Source: an uncultured Actinomycetes bacterium (GTDB lineage: Bacteria > Actinomycetota > Actinomycetes > S36-B12). From it: a DNA stretch of 5,657 nucleotides. The notes beneath the pieces are model-generated. The model saw only the letters and a list, made by a program, of their open reading frames with translations. It was not told the origin of the DNA and ran no database searches. Positions 1 through 5,579 of the stretch are shown piece after piece. Position numbers and translations under genes: made by a program. How positions within the stretch are numbered: position 1 is the first letter of the stretch; every line of letters begins with the position of its first letter. The stretch lies in assembly GCA_903848435.1 (NCBI GenBank), contig CAINGG010000506.1, positions 1 through 5,657 of the forward strand, in the 5' to 3' direction.

Positions 1-386
1 CCGCGCTCGTAGACGAGGTCGACGGCCAGGCCATCGACCTTCAACTCGCACAGCAGCGGAGGGACCCGGCCGATGGCCTTGTCGATGCGGTCCGCCCAGG
101 CCTGGACCTCCTCGACGGAGAACGCGTTGTCGAGGCTGTACATCCGCTCGAGATGCTCGACGGGCTCGAACATCTCCGAGCGGGCGCCGCCGACCGATTG
201 GGTCGGGGACTCTCCCGACACGAGTTCGGGATGCTTCGCCTCGAGGTCGACGAGTTCGCGGAAGAGCGCGTCGTACTCGTCGTCGGAGATGGTCGGGGCG
301 TCCTTGTCGTAGTAGCGCTCCCGAGCCGCGTTGATGGCGTCGACGAGTTCGGTCCATCGAGTGCGCGCCTTCGCGGGGACGCTCAT
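1..386 (-). CDS. ligA: NAD-dependent DNA ligase LigA, N-terminal part (runs off left edge)
   Basis: LigA seals nicks in DNA during replication and repair, using NAD+ to adenylate its catalytic lysine. Only the first 128 codons are in the window. The reading shows domain Ia (residues about 10-50), with Arg24-Tyr25-Tyr26 and the DAPTISDDEYD stretch at 29-39 that bind the NMN half of NAD+. It then shows the SPTQ-VGG linker (60-67), HLERMYSLDNAF (78-89) and the start of the adenylation domain with the KVDG motif. Lys116 of that motif is the AMP-accepting residue (Lys115 in E. coli). The Tyr-Tyr form and the HLERM-SLDNAF spacing are as I recall them in mycobacterial LigA. The ATG overlaps the stop of the upstream gene (ATGA), and a GAGGAG Shine-Dalgarno lies 5 nt before it. 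The rest of the ligase (nucleotidyltransferase remainder, OB fold, zinc finger, HhH, BRCT) lies outside. Identification is secure; intactness cannot be judged. Confidence 0.96.
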   Translation of the reverse strand, partial: MSVPAKARTRWTELVDAINAARERYYDKDAPTISDDEYDALFRELVDLEAKHPELVSGESPTQSVGGARSEMFEPVEHLERMYSLDNAFSVEEVQAWADRIDKAIGRVPPLLCELKVDGLAVDLVYER

Positions 387-1417
387 GGGGACTCCTCAGC
401 CACCTCGGCATCCTCTCGCACCAGTCGCACGGCTTCGCGCAGGGACGAGTACGCCGCACGGGCCCATGCGGGGTCGGCGCCCGCCAGGCCGCAACGGGGG
501 GTGAGGACCAGGTGCGACTGTGCCCGCTCGGCACTGAAGCCCCAGCGCGCACACTGGTCAAGCACTCGCTGCGCAGCCTGCTCGGCGATGGCCCGCACGG
601 GGACGAGCGGACTCGGTGCAAGCGCCGGCACCACGCCGAGGTAGTCCTGGCCGCCCTGGTCGACGACGCGTCCGAGCGGTTCCTCCTCCGACCCCTGAAG
701 CACGGCCAGGTCGACGGACACGAAGTCGGCGCCCGCACGACGCAGGAGGTCGACGGGCGTACGCGCGTCGCAGCAATGAACGCCCGGGGTCGCCTCTGCC
801 GCACGGGCTGCATCCAGGACCAGCCGCAGGTGAGCCTCCGCGCGCTGCACATCGACAGACCGATAGGTGGCGATCCCACTTGCCGTGCTGACTCCACCGG
901 CGAGCACCGTCGGCAGGGACGGCTCATCGAACTGCAGCACGACGTCCGCGCCCGGAAGGCGTCGACGTATCTCACGCACGTGGCCATCGGCCGCCTCGGC
1001 CAGGGCTTCGGCCAGGTCGCGGCACGCTCCCGCGTCGCGCACCGCACGCTCGCCGTTGCGCATCTCGATCGATGCCGCCAGCGTCCAAGGGCCCGCGAGT
1101 TGCGCCTTCACCGGACCCCGGCGACCGCCGAGCGCCTCCTCGAATCCATCGAGGTCCTCGGCGAGCCAGGAGGCAGCGCGCGTCATCACGCGCCCCGGCG
1201 AATCAGCGAAGCGCCAGCCCGATGGCGTCGTCTCGACCGCGAGGTCCGGGGCCACCTGGGCCAGCAGCGCGGCCGTGCGGCCGATCATGTCGGCGCCCGG
1301 TCCGCGAGCTGGCAGCTCGGGGACGTGCGGAAGGTCGGGGAGCTCGCCGGCGATGGTGCGCGACCACTCGTGCGAATCGGTGCCCGGGACCGAGCCGATG
1401 CCGGTAGCGACTGTCAC
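383..1417 (-). CDS. Compact MetE-like (cobalamin-independent methionine synthase C-terminal fold) protein, role unknown
   Basis: This 344-residue protein corresponds to the catalytic barrel of MetE (UROD/MetE-like superfamily) without the N-terminal MetE half. It begins with a Thr-Gly-Ile-Gly-Ser motif (5-9), matching the MetE Ile-Gly-Ser that touches homocysteine. AGPWT follows at 108-112, and Phe-Asp-Glu-Pro (163-166) matches the MetE Ile-Asp-Glu-Pro strand. The zinc ligands have counterparts: His214-x-Cys216 for His-x-Cys, and Cys309 in a Pro-Arg-Cys-Gly-Leu motif for the distal Cys. The Glu ligand position appears to be Asp236. The MetE His-Gly-Glu segment is not obvious. The start is GTG (drawn as Met), overlapping the mnmA stop as GTGA, with only a weak ribosome site, so coupling is likely. 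The neighbourhood and length match the M. tuberculosis Rv3015c type, usually labelled 'methionine synthase'. True methionine synthesis is unproven; it could be another thiol or cobamide-dependent methyltransferase. Fold confidence is high, function low. Confidence 0.88.
   Translation of the reverse strand: MTVATGIGSVPGTDSHEWSRTIAGELPDLPHVPELPARGPGADMIGRTAALLAQVAPDLAVETTPSGWRFADSPGRVMTRAASWLAEDLDGFEEALGGRRGPVKAQLAGPWTLAASIEMRNGERAVRDAGACRDLAEALAEAADGHVREIRRRLPGADVVLQFDEPSLPTVLAGGVSTASGIATYRSVDVQRAEAHLRLVLDAARAAEATPGVHCCDARTPVDLLRRAGADFVSVDLAVLQGSEEEPLGRVVDQGGQDYLGVVPALAPSPLVPVRAIAEQAAQRVLDQCARWGFSAERAQSHLVLTPRCGLAGADPAWARAAYSSLREAVRLVREDAEVAEESP
392..397 (-). promoter_or_regulatory. Shine-Dalgarno of ligA
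   Basis: A GAGGAG sequence on the minus strand ends 5 nt before the ligA ATG. It sits inside the last codons (Glu-Glu) of the MetE-like gene. It supports the chosen ligA start and suggests re-initiation by ribosomes finishing the upstream gene. Confidence 0.75.
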
Positions 1418-2496
1418 GGTGCTGTCCGCGCGATGGTCGCGCTGCCGATCACGCGGGTGCCGTCATAGGCCACCAGCGCCTGACCTGGCGCGACCCCGCG
1501 CAGCGCGGAGTCGAGTTCGACCGTCACATCGCTGCCATCGACCATGAGCCGAGCCGCGACCGACTCGCCGTGCGCTCGCACCTGCACGCAGACCTCCGAC
1601 GCAGCGGCGGGCGCCTGTCCGCACCATCGTGGATCGCGCCCTTCGATGCGACGCACCGACAGCAGCTCCTGCGGTCCGACCAGCACCCGCGTCGAGCCCA
1701 GGTCGCGCCCGACGACGTAGCGCCGGTGCCCCTCGGGCGCTGGCACCGTCAGGCGCAGGCCCCGCCGCTGCCCGACAGTGAGGGAGTACGACGCATCGTG
1801 GGTGCCCAGCGTCTCTCCCGTCGTGGCGTCGACGAGTTCACCCTCGCGCTGGCCCAGGTGATCGCGCAGGTAGGCCTCGGTATCGCCGTCGGGGATGAAG
1901 CAGATGTCATGGCTATCGGGCTTCTCGGCGACGCGCAGGCCACGCGCCGCCGCCTCGGCGCGGACATCGGCCTTGCACGTGTCCCCGAGGGGGAAGAGAG
2001 CACCCGAGAGCTGGTCCGGTGTCAGCACGGCCAGGACGTAGGACTGGTCCTTGGCAGCGTCCACGGAGCGGTGAAGCTCACGCCCCTCAGGACCGTCGAC
2101 GATACGGGCGTAGTGCCCGGTGGCGACCGCGTCGTAGCCCAGCGCCCGGGCGCGCTCCAGGACGGCCGCGAACTTGATCGACTCGTTGCAGCGCATGCAC
2201 GGGTTGGGCGTCAGGCCCTGGTCGTAGGAAGCGATGAAGTCGTCGATGACATCGCGATGGAAGTCGGCGGACAGGTCCCAGACGTAGAAGGGGATGCCCA
2301 GGATGTCGGCGACGCGTCGGGCATCACGCGCGTCCTCGAGCGTGCAGCAGCCGCGGCTTCCTGCACTGCCGGACCTTCCTGGACCGCTTCGTGCGAGCGC
2401 GAGATGGATGCCGACGACCTCGTGGCCCGCATCGACGCATCGGGCCGCTGCCACGGCGGAGTCCACTCCGCCCGACAAGGCCGCGATCACACGCAT
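1414..2496 (-). CDS. mnmA: tRNA-specific 2-thiouridylase MnmA
   Basis: MnmA activates U34 of tRNA Lys, Glu and Gln with ATP and replaces O2 by sulfur (s2U34), in the cytoplasm. The 360-residue product has the PP-loop SGGVDS at residues 8-13 and a Gly-Cys-Cys-Thr-Leu-Glu-Asp segment (49-55) followed by GIPFYVWDL (67-75), a pattern I associate with actinobacteria. It also has NPCMRCN (98-104) with Cys103 as the expected nucleophile, TGHYA (126-130), and DSHDICFIPDGD (194-205). Cys199 in the last motif is the persulfide cysteine, with the same number as in E. coli. SLTVGQRRGL (238-247) leads into the C-terminal beta domains. The length is normal. The ATG at 2496 was chosen because the family's Met-Arg-Val-(Ile/Leu)-Ala start aligns there; the longer open frame upstream merely reads the desulfurase gene out of frame. 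There is 1 nt between the desulfurase stop and this ATG and no clear Shine-Dalgarno, so expression probably depends on coupling. Sulfur most likely comes from the adjacent desulfurase. Confidence 0.97.
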   Translation of the reverse strand: MRVIAALSGGVDSAVAAARCVDAGHEVVGIHLALARSGPGRSGSAGSRGCCTLEDARDARRVADILGIPFYVWDLSADFHRDVIDDFIASYDQGLTPNPCMRCNESIKFAAVLERARALGYDAVATGHYARIVDGPEGRELHRSVDAAKDQSYVLAVLTPDQLSGALFPLGDTCKADVRAEAAARGLRVAEKPDSHDICFIPDGDTEAYLRDHLGQREGELVDATTGETLGTHDASYSLTVGQRRGLRLTVPAPEGHRRYVVGRDLGSTRVLVGPQELLSVRRIEGRDPRWCGQAPAAASEVCVQVRAHGESVAARLMVDGSDVTVELDSALRGVAPGQALVAYDGTRVIGSATIARTAP

Positions 2497-2497
2497 G

Positions 2498-3667
2498 TCA
2501 GGACACCGTTCGGAAGCTGGGCGACCCCGCGCGTGATGCCCGCTCGACGGCTGGCGGCAACACCTCAAGGATCCGGTCGACATCGTCCTCGGTGGACGTG
2601 CGGCCGAGTGAGAAGCGAAGGGATCCACGAGCGCGAGCGGGGTCGACGCCCATGGCCAGGAGCACGTGGGAAGGCTCGGGCACGCCGGAGGTGCAGGCCG
2701 AGCCGGTCGAGCACTCGACCCCCGCCGCGTCGAGCAGCATGAGGAGGGCATCCCCCTCGCACCCGGGGAATGATGCGTGCACGTGGCCGGGTAGTGCCGC
2801 ATCAGGCGAGCCGTTGAGCACCGCCTGGGGCACGCGCTCGAGGATGCCGGCGGCCAGGGCGTCACGCAGCCTGGTCATCCGCTCGGCATGATCCTGCTGC
2901 TCGGTGACCGCGTGACGCACCGCAACGGCCATCGCCGCGGCTGATGCAGCATCGACCGTGCCCGAACGCACGTCTCGCTCCTGGCCGCCGCCGTGCAAGA
3001 CGGGAACGACGCGGGCATCGCGATCGAGGACAAGGATCCCGACACCCACCGGCGCGCCGATCTTGTGACCGCTGAGGGCGAGCGAGGTAATGCCGCGCAT
3101 GCCGGCATCGACGGGCACGTGGCCCAACGCCTGGACCGCGTCGGTGTGGAAGGGCACGCCCGCGTCGGCGCACGCTGCCGCGATCTCGGCAATCGGCTGA
3201 ATGGTGCCCACCTCATTGTTGGCCCACATGACCGTGCACAGCGCGACATCGTCGGACAGTCGAGCCCGAATGTCATCGACGCTGACCCGACCGACCGCAT
3301 CGACAGGGATCCAGTCGACCGGCCGCCCCTGCTCGGCGAGCCAGACGACAGGATCGAGGACCGCGTGGTGCTCGATCGCCGAGCACAGGATGCGGGGCCG
3401 CTGCGGAGCCGCCCAGGCGAGTCCCTTGATCGCGAGATTGTCAGCCTCGGTGCCGCCGGCCGTGAAGATGACGGCACTCGGGCGCACCCCCAGGTCGTCG
3501 GCGATGCTCTCGCGCGATTCCTCGACGATGCGCCGAGCCGCTCGACCCGATCCATGCAGCGACGAGGGGTTGCCCACCCGTGCGGACGTGCGAAGCCAGG
3601 CCTCGGCTGCCGAGTCGAGCATCGGCGTCGAGGCCGCGTGATCGACGTAGGTGCGATCTGGCGTCAC
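2498..3667 (-). CDS. iscS: Cysteine desulfurase, IscS/NifS type (PLP-dependent)
   Basis: This enzyme converts L-cysteine to alanine and leaves a persulfide on its own cysteine for tRNA thiolation or Fe-S assembly. The 389-residue sequence begins Tyr-Val-Asp-His-Ala-Ala-Ser-Thr-Pro (7-15), the usual N-terminus of the family. It shows FTAGGTEADNLAI (68-80), EHHAVLDP (99-106) with the PLP-stacking His101, WANNEVGTIQP (148-158) and HTDAVQALG (174-182). The PLP-binding Lys202 is in SGHKIGAPVGVG. RSGTVDA (234-240) precedes ECSTGSACTSG (318-328) with the persulfide Cys325, and PSHVLLAMG follows. All catalytic residues are present. The start is GTG at 3667, since the conserved motif begins six residues later and no better in-frame start is seen. 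The ribosome site is weak. It lies 25 nt after etfA and 1 nt before mnmA, which suggests that MnmA is a principal client. No scaffold or Fe-S assembly genes are in the window. IscS versus NifS naming is a convention here. Confidence 0.96.
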   Translation of the reverse strand: MTPDRTYVDHAASTPMLDSAAEAWLRTSARVGNPSSLHGSGRAARRIVEESRESIADDLGVRPSAVIFTAGGTEADNLAIKGLAWAAPQRPRILCSAIEHHAVLDPVVWLAEQGRPVDWIPVDAVGRVSVDDIRARLSDDVALCTVMWANNEVGTIQPIAEIAAACADAGVPFHTDAVQALGHVPVDAGMRGITSLALSGHKIGAPVGVGILVLDRDARVVPVLHGGGQERDVRSGTVDAASAAAMAVAVRHAVTEQQDHAERMTRLRDALAAGILERVPQAVLNGSPDAALPGHVHASFPGCEGDALLMLLDAAGVECSTGSACTSGVPEPSHVLLAMGVDPARARGSLRFSLGRTSTEDDVDRILEVLPPAVERASRAGSPSFRTVS

Positions 3668-3692
3668 AGCGCGATGGTATCCGGGGACTGCG

Positions 3693-4649
3693 TCACGCCT
3701 TGCGCTTGCCGATCTCCTCGGTCAATTGCGGGACCACCGTGAAGAGGTCGCCCACCACCCCGAAGTCAGCGAGCTCGAAGATCGGCGCCTCGGGATCCTT
3801 GTTGACGACCACGATGGTCTTGGAGGTCTGCATGCCGGCGCGGTGCTGGATGGCACCGCTGATGCCGTTGGCGATGTAGAGCTGCGGGGAGACGGTCTTG
3901 CCCGTCTGACCCACCTGGAACTGGTGGGGGTACCAGCCGGCATCCGTCGCCGCACGCGACGCACCGACGGCGGCACCGAGTGTGTCGGCCAGCGCCTCGA
4001 CGACGCCGAAGCCGTCAGGACCGCCGACACCGCGGCCGCCCGAGACGACGATCGCCGCCTCGGCAAGGTCGGGCCGGCCACCGCGCTGGGCGACCGTGCG
4101 ACCGGTGACGCGGGCGGACTTCGCGCCGTCGGACACCGTGGCGGCGATATCGGTGCGAGCACCAGCGGCCGGTGCAGCCTCGGGAGCCGTGGAGTTGGGG
4201 CGCACGGTGATGATCGGGGTGCCGCGGGTGACCTTGGACTTCACGACCGTCGACCCACCGAAGACGCTCTGCGTCGCCGTCAGGTCGGGGGCCACGCCCA
4301 CCGCATCGGTGATGACGCCCGAGTCGGCCTTGATGGCCACGCGGCCGGCGATCTCCTTGCCATCGGCGGTGGAGGCGATGAGGACCGCAGTGGGGGCCTT
4401 CTCCGCAACGAGGCCCGCGAGCACCTCGGCCTTGGGCGCGATGAGGTAGTCGTCGAGATCAGCGGAGTCGGCGACGTAGACGTGAGCGGCGCCGTACTCG
4501 CCGAGGGTGGCCAGGGCGGCTGCGTCGGCACCGGTACCCAGCCAGACGGCCGACGGAGTGCCGAGCGAGCGTGCCAGCGTGAGCAATTCGAGGGTGACCT
4601 TCTTGACGGAGCCATCGGAGTGCTCGACGAGCACGAGGATCTCGGACAT
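3693..4649 (-). CDS. etfA: Electron transfer flavoprotein alpha subunit EtfA (FixB)
   Basis: The FAD-carrying alpha subunit of ETF accepts electrons from acyl-CoA and related dehydrogenases and passes them to a membrane quinone reductase. The 318-residue product starts MSEILVLVEH. Domain I (about 1-180) includes TADGKEIAGRVA (94-105). The C-terminal FAD domain (about 195-318) contains VVSGGRGVGGPDGF (201-214), SRAATDAGW (231-239) with the FAD-contacting Arg232, and VGQTGKTVSPQLYIA (246-260). GISGAIQHRAGM (262-273) carries His269, and VNKDPEAPIFELADFGVVGD (282-301) is the classic alpha-ETF signature. The position before Asn-Lys-Asp is Val where Ala or Ile is common, a mild change. The ATG at 4649 is preceded by AGGGAG with 9 nt spacing. 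The longer open frame to 4925 is an overlap artefact inside etfB. It is 13 nt downstream of etfB, with which it must form a heterodimer. Confidence 0.97.
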   Translation of the reverse strand: MSEILVLVEHSDGSVKKVTLELLTLARSLGTPSAVWLGTGADAAALATLGEYGAAHVYVADSADLDDYLIAPKAEVLAGLVAEKAPTAVLIASTADGKEIAGRVAIKADSGVITDAVGVAPDLTATQSVFGGSTVVKSKVTRGTPIITVRPNSTAPEAAPAAGARTDIAATVSDGAKSARVTGRTVAQRGGRPDLAEAAIVVSGGRGVGGPDGFGVVEALADTLGAAVGASRAATDAGWYPHQFQVGQTGKTVSPQLYIANGISGAIQHRAGMQTSKTIVVVNKDPEAPIFELADFGVVGDLFTVVPQLTEEIGKRKA

Positions 4650-4658
4650 GTGGCGAAT

Positions 4659-4664
4659 CTCCCT
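4659..4664 (-). promoter_or_regulatory. Shine-Dalgarno of etfA overlapping the etfB stop codon
   Basis: On the minus strand the etfB stop TAG runs straight into GGGAG, so the AGGGAG ribosome site shares bases with the stop codon. It ends 9 nt before the etfA ATG. It fixes the etfA start and suits near-equal production of the two ETF subunits. Confidence 0.75.
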
Positions 4665-5442
4665 AGATGAACTTCTGCTGGCTGAGGAAATCGGCGATCT
4701 TGGTGCCCCCCTGGCCATCGTCGGCGACGACCGTGCCCGCAGCCTTCGGCGGCCGCGCGGCGAATTCGTTGACGGCCGACCACGCGGCGCCCAGGCCGAC
4801 GCTGGCAGGCTCGAGCCCCAGATCGGCGACGGTGAGGGTCTCGACCGGCTTCTTCTTGGCCGCCATGATGCCCTTGAAGGACGGGTAGCGCGGCTCGTTG
4901 ATCTTCTCGACGACGCTGACGACAACGGGCGCGGCCGCCTCGACGGTGTCGAAGCCGTATTCGGTCTGGCGCTCGATGCGCACGGTCGAACCGTCGACCT
5001 CGACCTTCTGCGCGAAAGTCAGCTGCGGAAGGCCCAGTCGCTCAGCCACCATCGCGGGAACGACGCTCATGCGCGCATCGGTGGACTCCGAGCCGAAGAC
5101 GATCAGGTCGAATCCGCGACCATCGAGAGCCTTGGCGAGGGCCGCCGAGGTCGCGATGGCATCGGAGCCGTGCAGGGCGTCATCGACGATGTGGATGCCG
5201 GCATCGGCACCCATGCTGAGCGCCTTGCGCACCGTCTCGCCCGCGCGCTCGGGACCCATCGACACGACGACGACCTCGCCGCCCTGGGCTTCGATCAGGC
5301 GCAGGGCCTCCTCGACGGCGTACTCGTCGAGTTCGTTGAGCACGCCTTCGGCGGACTCACGGTCAAGGGTGGAGTCATCGGCCTTCAGCCGCTTCTCCGC
5401 CCAGGTATCGGGAACCTGCTTGACGCATACGGCGATCTTCAC
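4663..5442 (-). CDS. etfB: Electron transfer flavoprotein beta subunit EtfB (FixA)
   Basis: The AMP-binding beta subunit of ETF carries the loop that docks onto partner dehydrogenases. The 259-residue protein begins with Lys-Ile-Ala-Val-Cys-Val-Lys-Gln-Val-Pro-Asp, the standard start of the family. It has NELDEYAVEEALRL (36-49), VSMGPERAGETVRKALSMGAD (60-80) and FDLIVFGSESTDARMSVVPA (111-130). The beta-ETF signature region is at about 158-177 (RQTEYGFDTVEAAAPVVVSV), and the recognition loop NEPRYPSFKGIMAAKKKP spans 182-199. A C-terminal tail, GGTKIADFLSQQKF (245-258), seems usual for actinobacterial members. The start is GTG at 5442, with a good GAGGAG site 6 nt upstream. It is the first gene of the cluster and is followed after 13 nt by etfA. 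Whether this ETF is of the ordinary or the electron-bifurcating kind is not settled by eye; no Fix-type partner genes are nearby, and the ordinary fatty-acid or amino-acid oxidation role is more likely. Confidence 0.97.
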   Translation of the reverse strand: MKIAVCVKQVPDTWAEKRLKADDSTLDRESAEGVLNELDEYAVEEALRLIEAQGGEVVVVSMGPERAGETVRKALSMGADAGIHIVDDALHGSDAIATSAALAKALDGRGFDLIVFGSESTDARMSVVPAMVAERLGLPQLTFAQKVEVDGSTVRIERQTEYGFDTVEAAAPVVVSVVEKINEPRYPSFKGIMAAKKKPVETLTVADLGLEPASVGLGAAWSAVNEFAARPPKAAGTVVADDGQGGTKIADFLSQQKFI

Positions 5443-5448
5443 GCCTGA

Positions 5449-5454
5449 CTCCTC
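5449..5454 (-). promoter_or_regulatory. Shine-Dalgarno of etfB
   Basis: GAGGAG on the minus strand lies 6 nt before the GTG at 5442. It is the best ribosome site in the window and confirms that this GTG, rather than a later codon, opens etfB. Confidence 0.8.
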
Positions 5455-5460
5455 GTGCCA

Positions 5461-5482
5461 CGGGCCGGACCTCTCCGGCCCG
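5461..5482. repeat. Perfect inverted repeat in the etfB leader (9-bp arms, 4-nt loop)
   Basis: The arms CGGGCCGGA (5461-5469) and TCCGGCCCG (5474-5482) are exact reverse complements, separated by CCTC. The element sits 6 nt upstream of the etfB Shine-Dalgarno. No T-run follows on either strand, so it is not a standard intrinsic terminator. It could be an RNA hairpin limiting access to the ribosome site, or a DNA operator close to the etfB transcription start. GC-rich DNA gives such repeats by chance more often, but 9 perfect pairs around a tetraloop at this position is notable. Confidence 0.7.
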
Positions 5483-5485
5483 GCT

Positions 5486-5491
5486 ATGTTA
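5486..5491 (-). promoter_or_regulatory. Possible -10 box for the etfB operon
   Basis: TAACAT on the minus strand fits the actinobacterial TANNNT -10 pattern and is one of the few AT-rich spots upstream of etfB. It would start transcription near 5479, inside the inverted repeat. No convincing -35 hexamer is seen 16-19 nt upstream (GAGCGA at 17 nt is weak), so this is tentative. Confidence 0.3.
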
Positions 5492-5565
5492 CTGGCGAGT
5501 CACTTAGGTCGCTCGACGGGGACGCCTGGGCCGGTCGACCCCCGCGCCGGCGTCCATGGGCGGTC

Positions 5566-5571
5566 TAGGCT
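5566..5571 (+). promoter_or_regulatory. Possible -10 box for the divergent gene
   Basis: TAGGCT on the plus strand fits the TANNNT pattern and lies 8 nt before a GTG codon at 5580. That is the spacing expected for a leaderless transcript starting at or next to the start codon, common in actinobacteria. No clear -35 element precedes it. The call depends on the divergent gene being real. Confidence 0.35.
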
Positions 5572-5579
5572 CCCTGATC

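Noticed and set aside
512..1468. 318-residue plus-strand open frame opposite the MetE-like gene
   Set aside because: It is antisense to a gene with conserved zinc-site motifs, its product is rich in Arg and His with no family pattern, and it has no supporting start context.
1570..2742. 390-residue open frame on the plus strand opposite mnmA and the end of the desulfurase gene
   Set aside because: It is fully antisense to mnmA, which has all expected motifs. The translation shows no recognisable domain, and long antisense frames are expected in GC-rich coding DNA.
2497..2865. N-terminal extension of MnmA by 123 residues
   Set aside because: These residues read the desulfurase gene out of frame, look random, and precede the family's normal start at 2496.
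4650..4925. N-terminal extension of EtfA by 92 residues
   Set aside because: It lies inside etfB in another frame. The normal EtfA start at 4649 has its own AGGGAG site.
4663..5442. Electron-bifurcating type of ETF
   Set aside because: The beta subunit looks like ordinary ETF by eye and no FixCX-type or butyryl-CoA dehydrogenase partner is in the window. A profile comparison would be needed to reopen this.
4507..5448. 313-residue plus-strand open frame opposite etfB and the start of etfA
   Set aside because: It is a mirror of two clearly identified genes. Its Asp/Gly/Leu-rich composition reflects the complement of their codons.
5461..5482. Inverted repeat as a rho-independent terminator
   Set aside because: No run of T follows it on either strand, and it sits in front of etfB rather than after a gene end visible in the window.
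5533..5540. GGTCGACC palindrome (and CGCCGGCG at 5545-5552) between the divergent genes
   Set aside because: Eight-base palindromes of G and C are frequent by chance in DNA of this composition. They do not extend further or repeat, so an operator call is unsupported.
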